Shown: positions 34,893 through 46,971 of the stretch, piece by piece
Position numbering within the stretch: the stretch's first letter is position 1
Layout of the letters: each line of letters begins with the position of its first letter
Assembly (NCBI GenBank): GCA_038503075.1
Contig: JBCAML010000011.1
Location: 1 to 64,000 of the forward strand
Source: Gyromitra esculenta
Taxonomy: Eukaryota; Ascomycota; Pezizomycetes; Pezizales; Discinaceae
Direction of reading: 5' to 3'
Length of the DNA stretch: 64,000 nucleotides
The notes under the pieces: generated by a model
Seen by the model: only the letters and a program-made list of their open reading frames with translations
What the model was told of the DNA's origin: nothing
Databases searched by the model: none
Made by a program: the position numbers and the translations under genes

Positions 34893-36289
34893 TTATAACT
34901 GAAGTATCGGGAATATACCGTCAAGGTACTCATCCTCGTCCTCGATTTCATGTAACTGTTCAAAATTCACTTTGTACCTCAAAAAGGCACCGATACCGCC
35001 AAAACCCTTGACAAATTGATTTCCCTCTCCGGAACGGTCAGACACAAACTCGAGAGTCGTACCAAAATCCCTATACTTTTCGGTGAGCCATTCGAGGAAC
35101 GCTATCTGCTCGACAACCTCCATTTCTTGCCCGGATTCCTTGTCCATGAACTGTTCACGATTCTGTTCCTGGTACTTGTTGGTATTGAGGATTTTCATTT
35201 CACCGATTGTGGACTTGAGGGTCCATCGCGTGACATCGAGATTCTCAAAAACGACTAGAGTCTCGGCAGCGCCAAGTTCCAGAGCTTTCAACACGTCATC
35301 AACACCGTAGCAGACTTTTCCGGTCTCCTGCGCGAGCTCTTCAAAATACTTGGTGATGAGTTTCTTCTCCTGGACGAACTTGACATTGCCGAGCGCCTCG
35401 GTGGAGAGCTCGATGGCTTGATTGAAACCGTTCTCACCGCCATAAGAGACATCGACAACACTAATGATTTTGGCCTGCAAGCGAGGATCAAACAGATCGC
35501 TCTGGGAAAGCTCAGTCTTAAAATCGGCAGACCCGGCGAGAATCAAGCCCGAGACGTTAACCTTGTCGGCAGTGATGAAGTTGGCAACGGCGAGCTCGGC
35601 AACCTTGCGAACATAATTATGACGCTTCTCGTCCCTGAGACGTGCGAAACGCAAAGCAGACTGACCACCACGACCATGCTTCTTGGGGAGGTCGACGGTG
35701 AATTTATGGACGACGTCGCGGGTGTTGCCGCTGAGAGTACCAAACAGAGCGCCGTTACCATCCATAATGATGAAGCCAAAGCAGCTGTCCGCTTCCAACA
35801 GCTCCGAGAGAGCTTGAGTATGGAACTTGTTGTCACACATGTACAGCGAGGTATTGATTGGCTTGAAGGGCTCAAAGTCGATGTTGATCTTGCGAGTCTT
35901 GTTCTCGCTTGTCATGATTTCACCACAGTAGAGGACGAGGCCGTTCTTGGGGACTCTAGAGTAAAGCTTGAGGCGTTGCTGGGTGGAGGTGATGGCAGAG
36001 AGGACAGAAAGACGGTTGACGCGAGACTTGATATTCGAGGCGGTTCCATATTCACCGGCCAAATGCTTCGCAGCACGCGAGACTTGATCACCGGGGGGGA
36101 TGATGAGTGAGATCATGGAAGTTCCATTTCCACGAGCTTCAGTGAGGCGCTTAATAAGTTTTTTAACCTGTTGTGAGCGGGTTAGTACAAGGAGAGAGTA
36201 AAGAGGAGTGTTTAGAGTTGTCCAGTTCCACTTACTTTCCAGATTTCGATATTTTGTTCGGCTTCACTTACAGGTGCACCAGAAGACAT
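34893..36289 (-). CDS. erf1: Eukaryotic peptide chain release factor eRF1
   Basis: Exon 1 (36,289-36,236) encodes 18 residues, [18 protein letters not shown]. Exon 2 (36,167-34,893) starts VKKLIKRL. The 442-aa product has every eRF1 signature: NIKS at residues 63-66 (stop-codon reading), YMCDNKF at 127-133 (the YxCxxxF motif) and GGQ at 185-187 (triggers peptidyl-tRNA hydrolysis), offset by two from the human numbering. It acts in the cytosol with the GTPase eRF3 to end translation at all three stop codons. The final residues after DEDEYLDG differ from the usual acidic tail and may hide a short 3' intron. It is an essential single-copy housekeeping gene, marking the start of normal euchromatin in this window. 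Confidence 0.95.
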
Positions 36290-37100
36290 GACGATGGCAG
36301 AAACTATCTTTGGGGAAAGGTGAGATTTAGAGAGAGGGGTTAGGTGAGTCAATTCAGCCGACTATGAGAATGTAGGATGGAGAGAAAGAAGATAATAGAA
36401 AACCAAGGGGGAAGGGAGGGAGATGGAAGCAGGAGAGAAGGGGTAGAGGAAGAGAGAGAGGATAAAAAGAGAAAGGGGGAGGAGAGAAGGAGGGTAGAAG
36501 TACGTATGTGGGGTCGAGAGACGTTGGGGCTATCGATATCGTGTGACTGAGCCACAACAGCCCTAGTTTGCCAAGGCTCGACAGGTACGATGCTTGGAGG
36601 CTCTGTATGCAGCCAGACTTCCTGTATCTCCGGAGAGATAGTATTGCACTTTGTCTCTCGTTAGGGCTTGTATCGCATAAGCGGTAAGGGTAATGCCATA
36701 AGTACTTTCGAAATACGACCTGGTCGAGCACTTGTGGCTCTACTTTCCCGCCACATTTTGCACTATGTTAGGTTTAGCTTGGGACAGGTGCACGCCGCAC
36801 ACGTAGGCATGTTACGTGTATATGTAGTACTCTGCTTTGCGGTGTGGCGCAGTGGTACTTTGGGCAAGGATCAGTGTTTGGCAAGGATCCTTAATCCTCT
36901 TGTCTCTTCCAACAACATCCTTTGTTCTCACCTCATCTCAATCTTACGTGGTGATACCTAATATACATTTCAGTCACATTCACGATCTGAGTGGGCGTCA
37001 ATAGATGATAAAACGGAATGTCATCAATGAGAATGTATGCAGTAGCACATAGATCTAGACTGGTAACAAGATTCTATCTATACTTGACCGCGATATCAAA
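36290..37100. other. Intergenic; purine-rich 5' region of eRF1
   Basis: Around 36,355-36,500 the plus strand is a GA-rich tract (pyrimidine-rich on the eRF1 coding strand), a common feature upstream of strongly expressed fungal housekeeping genes. No gene is seen. Confidence 0.5.
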
Positions 37101-38285
37101 CTACACACAAGCTAATCTCCATTCTCGAAAGACAATGCTGCAGGCACCTGGGAAACCATTATAATGAAGAGATGCCAAGGAAATTAGATGATCACTGAGA
37201 TAAAGCTGCACACAAAAGTAAAGAAAAACAGCCAAAGCACAGTAAAGAAGGAAACCCTTCAATCGCCTTGGTTTTTTCTCCGTGCTTTTCTGGCAATATT
37301 TCTGTTGTGGAATGTCCTCCGTGTTGACCACAGCGGCGTTCCTAATTTTTCCGCCTCTTGTTTCCGTGCTGATAGATGGGGTTTTGTTGACTTGTTCTGT
37401 GGCCTCTCGCTCCGTTTTCTTTTCGATAGGACCTGAGTGCCTCTCTTCTTGATCACGGTCGGTCTCATCCCCACTGGTGTATTCATCTTCCGAAATATCT
37501 AGATCGCTGTCTGTAAGGGTTGCCTCCATCATGTCATCCTCTCCTTCATCCTCTTTGGTGGCTGGGTCTCTCCATCGTTCATCCCAACGCGACTTCCATC
37601 TGCTGTTTCTCTCGAGGGACATGTTGTCGAGCGTCCGGCTCGAGAGACACTTCAATTTGACCTTGCGGTACAATATGGCAAAGATCTGCTCTCCCGGCGC
37701 TTCATAGATGATTTCTTGACCGTTCCCTCTATCTTGGCTACACCCTGCACCGGGAATCGTTGTATCCATTCGCGTGGCGCTATTTGCCCCAGGCTGAGCC
37801 GCCAGCTCCCCTTTAACCCTTTTCATGGTTTTGCGGACGATGCCTTTGACTAGCTTGGCGTCTTGGACGGTGCGGAACCCTACCACCATGTAAATATTCC
37901 TCCTCTCGTCGAACGCATTCTCGAGGAATTTACGGGTGGATTCTTGGGCGCATGCGTTATCGAACCAAATACCAGAGTTCTCGAGGTCGTGGGTCGTGGC
38001 CTGGGGGGCGCTCAAAGTGGCGATGCTGTCATGCTGCCTTCCGCAGGAAATGGAAAAGGCATCACTGAGGTATGATCGAGGTTTTGATGTTTTAGAGCAT
38101 TTTCGGGTCTCCTGGAAGTTTTTCTCCGTGTTCTGGGTGAGTTCGTTTTCTGTTGGCCGGCCGTCTAGGGGGTCGATGAAGTCATGGTGGGGGGTTTTGG
38201 CGTTGAGGGTGAGGCGTCCAAGCTTTACGGATTCGAGGGGTAGAAGATTGCCCAATATATGCATAGTCCCCATCGTCGATTGCAT
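37101..38285 (-). CDS. Uncharacterised ascomycete protein with C-terminal membrane helix, 394 aa
   Basis: A single exon starting at the ATG at 38,285. The N-terminus MHILGNLLPLESVKLGRLTLN, a middle IYMVVGFRTVQDAKLV and a following GEQIFAILYRKVKLKCLSSRTLDN are the conserved-looking parts. I have seen this combination in ascomycete proteins of unknown function. Residues about 250-330 are highly charged (EDEGEDD, DSDLDISEDE), and near the end KGFLLYCALAVFLYFCVQLY forms one membrane helix followed by a short tail. It is divergent from the TPR-CHAT gene, whose start lies 1.5 kb away. The function is not known to me; a pore-former role is discussed in the findings as inference only. Confidence 0.7.
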   Translation of the reverse strand: MQSTMGTMHILGNLLPLESVKLGRLTLNAKTPHHDFIDPLDGRPTENELTQNTEKNFQETRKCSKTSKPRSYLSDAFSISCGRQHDSIATLSAPQATTHDLENSGIWFDNACAQESTRKFLENAFDERRNIYMVVGFRTVQDAKLVKGIVRKTMKRVKGELAAQPGANSATRMDTTIPGAGCSQDRGNGQEIIYEAPGEQIFAILYRKVKLKCLSSRTLDNMSLERNSRWKSRWDERWRDPATKEDEGEDDMMEATLTDSDLDISEDEYTSGDETDRDQEERHSGPIEKKTEREATEQVNKTPSISTETRGGKIRNAAVVNTEDIPQQKYCQKSTEKKPRRLKGFLLYCALAVFLYFCVQLYLSDHLISLASLHYNGFPGACSIVFREWRLACV

Positions 38286-39831
38286 TTCAGCACCACTGGG
38301 ATGTTCGGTTCGCTCTGTTTTGATATGACGACTTGTTTGGAATATAGTCGCCTAATCCGCTGATCGAGTATATTCCTTCCAGTATACTGTATCTTTGAGG
38401 ACTATCCTATGGTATCAGTGTGGTGTGTTGGTAGCCGCGGAAACCTGTGAGTTTTCAGATTTACTTCGAAACGTCTCCTCCTCTCAGTGACACGTTGCAA
38501 ACATGCAGCACAAATGGGGTATGTCCTATTGGTAGCCCTGTCCTACCACCTAATCAACGAAACGAATTGACCGTAGCCGAGTAAGTATTTTAGAGGCCTT
38601 TCGGCGTCAGGACAAGATTCACTGTGGGAGATATAGTAGAATGGGACTTATCATCTACGGAGTCTAAGAAGACGATACAGTACCTGACGAGAACTACGTG
38701 CATGTACATGTAGTGTTTTCTACTCTAGTTTCAGCAGTGGCTTCATTATGAGTAATGATACAAGTTCTGTCGGGTTCCTCCCTTGATGCAGCAAGTGGCG
38801 ACCCTAGAATGAATCTTTAGCATGATTCTTGTTAACGACACATGAGCCTCTGCTCCTACCCAATCAGAAATACATGTAGACATGTTGTTACTCTAAAGTA
38901 CTCGGGGCAGGCATGAAGAACCTAAACTAAACTTTTGCTATCAGTTAGCGATTTTTGATTCGCTCTCACATAGCCCATTGATGGATTGATTGGTCAACTC
39001 GCACTCAAGTTGCATGTTCAGGTTATTCGTGCCTGCCCCGAGTACATATAGGCGCGTGTAGTTCTTCCCATATATGGTATATCGGAGGTTAGTCTATATG
39101 TAAGCACACATACATATAGCTTTCCGTATTTCAAACTTCTCTTTGCTGTCTCGCAAAGATGAGCAGCATTGGTCGTCTCATATTTTATTCTTTATAACCT
39201 GTCATATTATGCCAATGTAACTCGGTTAGGCCGGCCTATAACTAGTTTATTCTCCAAATGAACTTCACCAACAGAGCCTTCTCCCTTTCGTGGTACCTCT
39301 AATCATTTAACACACGATCCGGAGAGCAGCATGCACATAATCGGGGTGTGCACTTCCTCTCGAGGAGCACTACAAATCATCGCAAATCATTGTTTGTGTA
39401 AGGCCAACCTGGTTCTGTGACTCGCTGCAGAATACCGGTAGAGGTGTTCCGTAGGTGGGGACACAAACCCGCCAATTCGATAATCTACCGCCTAGGGTGA
39501 TTCTGAAACGCGGGAAGCATCTATTCTCAGGTACTACGAAATGATATAGCTATCCACGTAAATAAACTTGTACTTCGCTCTCGACATATAGCTCACGCAT
39601 GTTCCAGGGCAAGCTGTGCAAACACAAACTTGTCCTATCTGGTGAAACGATTGCATAATTTACCCACCGAAACTTTGAATCACGATGTAAGATAGAAGCT
39701 CATTCTGATGGAAGCAATAGATAAAAACTAATTCTAAGACCGGAAAAAGGGAGGGTATACGGAACGATTCGAGTACAGACAACGTGGAACCAACCCAGGA
39801 AATCAAAGACTCTAACCTAGAGACTATAGAA
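38286..39831. other. Intergenic between divergent genes, contains a MITE
   Basis: No coding region is recognised. The element at 38,899-39,044 lies in the middle, so it could influence the promoters on both sides. Confidence 0.5.
38899..39044. mobile_element. MITE-like palindromic element, copy 2
   Basis: The left arm TACTCGGGGCAGGCATGAAG is almost perfectly complementary to the right arm ...CGTGCCTGCCCCGAGTA. It is the better preserved partner of 18,044-18,180. The tips are TA, as expected if a TA dinucleotide is duplicated at insertion. Confidence 0.8.
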
Positions 39832-42800
39832 ATGATTCGAAAGTATCGTGACATGTTTAAGGAGACACACGAAATTGGATACCTGGATAAAGCGATCGGA
39901 CTGGCCGAAGAGTTGGTACTCTTGGACAAGGATAGTCGGGAGCTTTTAAATACTCTGCTGGAACTCAGAAATTTTCAGAATATCTCCGTTCTAGGGCTGG
40001 AGGGCCATGGGGCTGGAAGGTAGGTTTTAATTTTGCTTACTGATTTAGATAATCGAGCACTAACATCCAGCTTGGCATATCAAGAGTCAGTACTCCGCGG
40101 GACGGGACACCAAAACAGGCACCCGAGGCTTTTAAGAGTTGGTTGGATACGATGGAGGATATTCTGTCCTTGGGAGACGAATTTCAGCGGACAGATGATA
40201 TTAATTGTCTTAACGAAGCGATAGGCCTAGCTAAGGAGCTGGTTGCTTCAGGTCCCTCAGGCAGGATGCACCAAACGTTTTTGATATCCTTGAATGGGAT
40301 GTTGGAGAAGAAGTTTGGCAAGACAGGGAGCAATGAGGATCTCGAAGAAGTCATCAAATTGGCCGAAGAAATTGCAGGCGAAGGCTCATCAGACCACCCT
40401 GATCATGCGTCCATATCGAACAACCTAGGCAACCATCTTATTGTCAGATACGAGCGATTAGGATATATACAAGATATTGAGGATGCCATCAAATGGGCCA
40501 AGGAATCAGTCTCCGCAACACCTCTCGGCCATCCTAGTCGTGTACTAAGGTTAAGCAGCCTGAGTAACAATCTTAAGACAAAGTATGACCGGTTAGGGCA
40601 CCTAGAGGACCTTCAGCAGGCTATCAAGTGGAGTGAGGAGGCACTCGCGGCAACACCTTCAGGGCACTTAGATCGCGCGATGCTGCTCAGCACCCTTGGA
40701 AAGAGACTTGAAAGCAGGTTCGAGCGGTTGGGAGATTTACAAGACCTCGGTCATGCCATTAAGCGGAGCGAGGAATCGCTCTCAGAAACGCCATCAGAGG
40801 ACCCTGATTATGCAGGAAGATTGAGCAGCCTGGCAATCATGCTGGGGACTAGATTTGGGTTATCGGGAGACCTAGGAGACCTCGACCATGCCATCAAACG
40901 GAGTGAAGAGGCTGTTGCAGCAACACCACTAGGACACGCCAGCCGAGTAAGAAGGTTGGGAAACCTGGTTAATAAGCTTGAACTTAGGTTTGATCGCCTA
41001 GGGAACCTGAAAGACCTTGAACTAGCCATCAAGCGGAGTGAGGAACTAGTCGCAGAAACACCTTTGGAGGACCCCGATCGTCCAGGCGCGCTGGATAGCC
41101 TAAGCAACAAACTTGAAAGCAGATATCATCGATTAGGAGATCTAGATGACCTTGGGAAGGCTATCAAATGGAGCGAAAAGGCAGTTACCAGTACAGAAAC
41201 CTCGCAAGACCATCCTGAGCGTGGAGCGATGTTAGGAAATCTGAGCAACCGGTTTATTAGCAGATACCAAAGGTTAGGAGACCTGCAAGATCTCGAGCAA
41301 GCCATCAAATGGAGTGAGCAGTCAGTCACTGCAACCGTGTACGACGACCCCGACTACGCACTAAGGTTGGGCAACTTAGGTCATTCATTGGCTACCAGAT
41401 ACGATCGATTAGGAGACCTACAAGATCTTACTCAGGCTATCAAATGCGGTGAGGACGCAGTTGCAGCGACTCGAAAGGATTCTGCTTACCGTGCGAGCCT
41501 ATTAAGCAGCCTAAGCAACAGTCTCAAACTCCGATATGATGGATGTGGAGACCTAAAAGACCTTGAGCAGGCGATTAAGCGGGATGAGGAAGCAGTAAAC
41601 ACAACCCCACAAGATCACCCCAGTCGCACGGCATTACTAAACAATCTAAGCACCGACTTTGGAAGAAGATATTTTCAACTACAGGATATACGAGACCTTG
41701 AGCAGGCCATTAAGTTGAGCGAGGAAGCCATTGCAGGAACACCTTTAGACCACCCTCAACGTGCAGGATTGTTAAGTGACCTCGGAAATAAGCTTGGCGC
41801 CAGGTATGCTCGATTGCAAAATCTACCAGATCTTGAACAAGCGATCAGGCTCTGCGAGGAGGCCGTTACAGCAACGTCTTCAGACAAACCCAGCCGTAGA
41901 GCGAAGTTAAGCATCCTTGGTAACCAGCTTGCACGTCGTTATTCCCGATTAGGGAAGCTACAAGACCTTGAGCAGGCAATTCAGCGGATTGAGGAGGCGG
42001 TCGCATTATACCCTCCAGACCACCCCGCCTGTGCACAGAGCTTCGATAATTTGGCATTCCTGCTTGGTAAACGTCATAAGATGTCACACTCTGCTCGAGA
42101 CTTTTACTACATCCTTCGTCTTTGTTACGCGGCCTGGCATACCCATACCGCCACACCCATAGTTAGGATTGGAGCAGCTCGTAAGGCAGCTCTACTTCTT
42201 GCGACTAGTAAGATGTGGTATGAGTCAAGCTCTCTTCTCGAGGGTGCAATCAGGATTCTTCCAGGTGTAAGCTTAAGATCTCTAGGGAGAGACGACCAAG
42301 AGTATCGGCTATCCAAGTTTACGCAGCTTGTAGCTGAGACTGTCTCTATCACCTTTCAGGCTGGTTCGGAGGCTGCTCACTGTCTTAGATTACTGGAACT
42401 TGGTCGAGGGGCTATTTTAGGTCTTAGTATTGATTGTGGGCGTGACCTTTTCGAGCTGCAGTTGAAGCACCCGAAGGAGTTCGATAAGTACCATCGCCTG
42501 CGTATTGAGCTTGATATACCTAGTACAGCCGAACCCTCTGCTCAAGTTGATGAAGACCTGGGAGACCGCGATTACAATTATGAGTTGGAACGCGATAAAC
42601 GAGCGAATGCAGCGCATGGGCTGGAGGAGGTATTGGCATCAATTCGAGAGTTACCGGGTTTTGAAGGATTTCAGCTCCCACCCCGCTCCAGAGATCTTAT
42701 GGCAATGGCATGCGAAGGTCCGATTATCATTTTCAATAGCACAACGTTTCGAAGTGATGCTTTTATTGTTAAAGATTCTTCGATAGAGTCTCTGGCACTG

Positions 42801-43808
42801 CCAGACCTGAAATACAACTCGGTTGAGAAGAATATGGGCCAGATAGCAAAGCTTGTCAGCGGCGGGCGCTCTACATATCCCCTAAGAAATGGGGAAATGG
42901 ACAAACTACTTCGATGGCTTTGGGATGTGGCAGTAGAGCCAGTTCTCGGTTCGTTGCAGCTCAACGCCCTCGCTGGTGGTGGAGACTTGCCCCGGGTCTG
43001 GTGGATTGGTGTAGGGCCACTGGCTGCAGCACCTTTTCACGCTGCTGGTGACCATTCTCCTGGATCGACACGCAATACCATAAGTAAGGTTATCTCGTCA
43101 TATATTCCAACCATTAAAGCTCTCTCATATGCTCGCCAGAGAAAATTGGAGCTTCTTAGCAAGACGGATTTCCGCCTTCTCTTAGTCACTATGCCTACCA
43201 CTCCAGGGCAAAGCCCTCTCAAAAATTCAACAAAAGAGGCTGAGGATATTATGAATGTAGTTAAGGGAAAAATTACTACAACCTACTTAAAGCGCCCGAA
43301 CACTGCAAAAGTTCTCGAAGAACTTCCATCATACCATGCTATCCATTTTGCCTGCCACGGCCTATCCAACAGTAAAAGCCCTTCAGACAGCCATTTGCTG
43401 CTTTGCAAGGACGATGGATCAGGGTCAGGAACGAGTGTAATTGATAAGCTGACCGTCGGGGCAATCTCGAAAACCAAACTTCAACACGCGCAAATAGCAT
43501 ATCTTTCAGCCTGTAGTACTGCAGAGAACTCCTCAACCGCCTCAGTCGGCGAGTCAATTTATATTGCTAACGGGTTTCTACTGGCCGGATTTAGCCATGT
43601 ACTTGCAACGCGGTGGATATCAAACGATGCTGCTTGCCGGCAGGTGGCGGGTGATTTTTATAACTCGTTATTCAGCGACCAGCTCGATGGCATCCAACAA
43701 GGTCACAATAAAGTCAGCACCGCATTCCATCTCGCTGTCAAGAAATTACGAGACCAGAATCTAAGGCAGCCCATCAAATGGGCATCTTTTATCCATACAG
43801 GGGCCTGA
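39832..43808 (+). CDS. TPR-CHAT protein: 13 tandem 45-residue repeats plus CHAT caspase-like protease domain
   Basis: Exon 1 is 39,832-40,019 and exon 2 is 40,091-43,808, with a donor AAG/GTAGGT, a CTAAC branch site and an acceptor TCAG; the acceptor at 40,084 also keeps frame. The product is about 1301 aa. From about 40,335 to 42,100 there are thirteen near-regular 45-residue units of the form DLexAIKwsEeavaxTPxdHPxRaxxLxxLsnxLxxRYxRLGDL, a TPR-like solenoid. A helical linker leads to a C-terminal CHAT domain with the catalytic His in HFACHG (His codon 43,356-43,358) and Cys in LSACSTAE (43,512-43,514), followed by GFLLAGFSHVLATRW. CHAT proteases are caspase relatives of clan CD; TPR arrays usually serve as sensor or scaffold. 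No ATG exists further upstream in the exon 1 frame, though a 5' exon is possible. Confidence 0.85.
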
Positions 43809-45796
43809 AGTTACGAATGTATGATTGAGGGCTCAATGTTTTTATTATCTACCTCCTGTTTTGTGGATATTCCATTTTTCCGGCGGTGTATTTCAAACGT
43901 CACGAGTTTCAATTACAACGGACAGTTTGCAATGGCTTTGATAGTCTTATTATCTCGGGAACCCACTAGTGTACCCACTTATCGTTATTCCGACTGTATC
44001 GTTATTCCGACTTTATTGTTTCTGTTTCACTTGGGCTCCCTTCATTTTCCCTTTCTTCCGTTTACCCTAGAAAAACTGCTGCAGGAACTGCATGTAACTG
44101 AGTACCCCTCAACTATAGTCGGAACCTTTGCGTATGCACCAATGCCAAAAAGATAGCAGAACCTTTCGCATTCGATTATGTTACGACAACATGTAGTCAC
44201 GTTCGCAAAATCCTGGCACCCTACTAATCGTTGATAATAAACTAAATAGCTATGAATCGAACCGGAAAACAGTAATTCAAAAGGGTGGAAAGCTATGGAG
44301 ATCCTCAGATGCTAAATAACATCTAACTACCTCACATAACTATCTTCTATAAAAATTATAGCCTCAATCCGTCGGCAGTCGTGCTTAATAGAGACGAGGG
44401 GTGCCAAGACTTTCCGAACGAGACTATACATAACTAGAGCCAAATGGGATTATTGTTCAATTAAAGCTCTAATATATACTTCAGGTTGCAGAATCAATCC
44501 TGCTGCCATATATAACGTGTATAAATGGGTTCTCTGATCATGAGACATTCCTACCTCTGGTCTCGTTGCTAGCATGTGAATTGCCGAGACTAGCAGGGTA
44601 GGGCGACTCGGTGATAATAATAGCAAAACAGAGATTAGATAAGATTGTAGCCAGAACCATACTAACCACGTAGGATCGTAATATCCCATGCTTAACCTCT
44701 TTCTACTTTATCTAATGCAGTGTCTAATCTAATTTCTACGTGTCGTTCCCCCTCAACTGTAGCGGGTTCGTTCCAAGTGGCACACGAGCTTAGTTACGTG
44801 AATTGGTAATCTCTCTCCCTTGTAAATTTATGGGTGGCGATTTCACCATTTAAACTCTTGTACTCCCTCGCTCTTGGCTTTTGGTTCCTAGATACCACGC
44901 AAACACTCTTTCTATGGTATTTGATAGAATTTGTGGTATCTTTACTCTGAACGATCATAACCGCTCAAGACGCAAAGCCAATTGATCTACCCGTCGATAA
45001 AGCCAGTAAAACCTTATCTCCACTCTGGTAACCTAAGCTTTGTTTTTCGACAAGTATTCTTCCTCGCCGACTCTGCCTCCATAGCTTCTATAGCCTCCAT
45101 CTTCGTAAACACCAATGGAGGCGAACCGAGCCGGAGGCGTGTCAAATGCGGCTCGCCATCTCAGCTATACGTTCTGGCCATTGAACCTTAGTACGGCTTA
45201 CCAGAAGAAGATAAACGGGCATCCTACGAGGAAGAGGGAAAAGGTTATGAGGGTATCTTGAAGGTCCATTTCGATATTTTCTTGTGCAGGTTCTGGGTAC
45301 AAATTCGGATGTCTGGGTGTGATCTTACCATATACGAGCTTTTTCTAGCGGCAATCAAGGTACCGGGTGGGGCTTATTCTAATATCTGGTTGGTGTTCTT
45401 ACGTGGAGTTGGTATTATAAACAAGTCATTTATTTATTATTTCACTTGGCACATGCACATTCAATCCTCAGGTTATCGGGCATTATAAATAATTTAAGTA
45501 AATAGGTTGGAAAATTGGCGCATGCATGCATGTATGTGGGTAAAATTCAACAATTTTATTGGATTCTGTAATATATGTGTATTTGATGTCATACTCTAGG
45601 CAAGCCTGCTCTTGTTGTTCAATAAAATAACTCATATGAGTTCATACTTGTAGGTACATATCCCATATCTCACAGCGTACTTCCAACCAACAACATTACT
45701 CGTGATTATATCCAAATCCATCGATAACGTATGCCATACTATAGTGTATATACCATCGCTCTCATTCTGAATGCACCCTACCCCATTTGCGTGTGG
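43809..45796. other. 2-kb intergenic region, nothing recognised
   Basis: A few frames of 60-110 codons are present without domains. It contains the 3' ends of two convergent genes. Confidence 0.45.
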
Positions 45797-46680
45797 TTAC
45801 AATTCAGCTCCCATCAATAGACCCTTGAAACCTCTCCATCCCCTTCGCAGAGTCATCCCCAGGCCGCCCTCCAGATCGCCTATCTCCTTCATCGTAACAT
45901 CACTATACAGTTCCAAGGGGATAAATCCAATGTACGCCACGTTCCTGTATTACACACAGCTCTGATTAAAATCCATCAAAAACAAAATGATCAATGGGAT
46001 GCTTACCCAAAACCACCGACCCAGTAGATAGTCTCTACCTGAAACGTGACCCAATCGCTTTCATGAATCTGGTTCCCTGGGGACCACAAGTGCGCGTCTG
46101 GATGTTGAGCTATGAAACACTCTTTCAATCTCTCCGCCTCAGTAGAATTGCGTGTAACGGGAGAACTCAGGTGACCAATGAGAGACAATCTGCATGTCTC
46201 GTCAGCCTAGATCGACAAGGAAGTGATTGGCAAGGAAGTTAGAGTTAATTACCGTGGTTGCGATGCTGTAGACCAGGATTTCGCGTGTTCGCGTATCGAT
46301 AGTGATATCGGGGCACCTTCTTTCGCGTTTTTGAATCTGCATTCAGTCAGAAACCGCCAACTCTCCTACAGCAGATGGTATCAGGGGCTATACGACGTGG
46401 CAACTCCGACAGCCAGAAGCGTAGGGTTTCCGTTCTCCGAACAATCAGCATAGTAGTCCATCAAGCCAATTGGCAGTCCTTCCAACCCATGAGGTTCATT
46501 CTTTGGGTAAACCGTAGACAACGTTGCGATATTCTCAGACCTGAGAAGCTGGCGTGCCTGGACGGCAGCTTGTCTGACGGTTGGGATCGTCTCGGAGGTC
46601 ACATCGTCGAGAGTGATCTCTAAGGGAGCGGCGAGAACGGCGAGAGGGGCAAGAAAAAGGGCGCTGATTTCGAGACGCAT
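45797..46680 (-). CDS. CREG-like secreted protein (pyridoxamine-phosphate-oxidase-like fold)
   Basis: There are four exons: 46,680-46,394, 46,336-46,253, 46,189-46,007 and 45,944-45,797. All junctions join in frame to 233 aa. A signal peptide (MRLEISALFLAPLAVLAAPLE) is followed by ARQLLRSENIATLSTVYP, GLPIGLMDYYADCSENGNPTL, VATSFKNA, RLSLIGHLSSP, HPDAHLWSPGNQIHESDW, VETIYWVGGFG and NVAYIGFIPLELY. The order matches CREG1-type glycoproteins, which use the FMN-binding split-barrel fold but generally lack enzymatic activity. The role in fungi is unknown; secretion or a vacuolar location is likely. It is divergent from the PPR gene, with 291 bp between their starts. Confidence 0.85.
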
Positions 46681-46971
46681 TTTCGTTGTTGATGGGAGAG
46701 ATATTTGGATTTACAGAATAGTAGATATAGTAGAACAGGGTGAATAGTAGAAATAGTAGAGCTTCGGCTCGGAGTGTCGCGATCCGATGCTGCATGATAA
46801 GATCCGGACACGATTAGATCACGTGAGTAGATAATCTAATCCAGCATCTTATCTTATCGCTCAGTTTAGGGTTGTCGCTCTCGATGGTTTTTCTTTCCCG
46901 AAAACCTCCAAAAGACATCACGGACACTTCAAACAATTCGATAGCTCTCCCAATTGCCCGGCCTTTCGCAA
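46681..46971. promoter_or_regulatory. Shared divergent promoter region, CREG-like and PPR genes
   Basis: Only 291 bp separate the two start codons, so both promoters and 5' leaders must lie here. No TATA box is obvious. AGATCACGTGAGTAG near 46,817 contains CACGTG, a bHLH-type E-box. Confidence 0.45.

Noticed and set aside
35418..36110. 230-codon plus-strand frame
   Set aside because: It is the antisense of the eRF1 coding sequence, kept open by codon bias.
40335..42100. 135-bp periodicity resembling a tandem DNA repeat or CRISPR-like array
   Set aside because: It is coding: the period equals 45 codons and the units are TPR-like protein repeats diverged at the DNA level.
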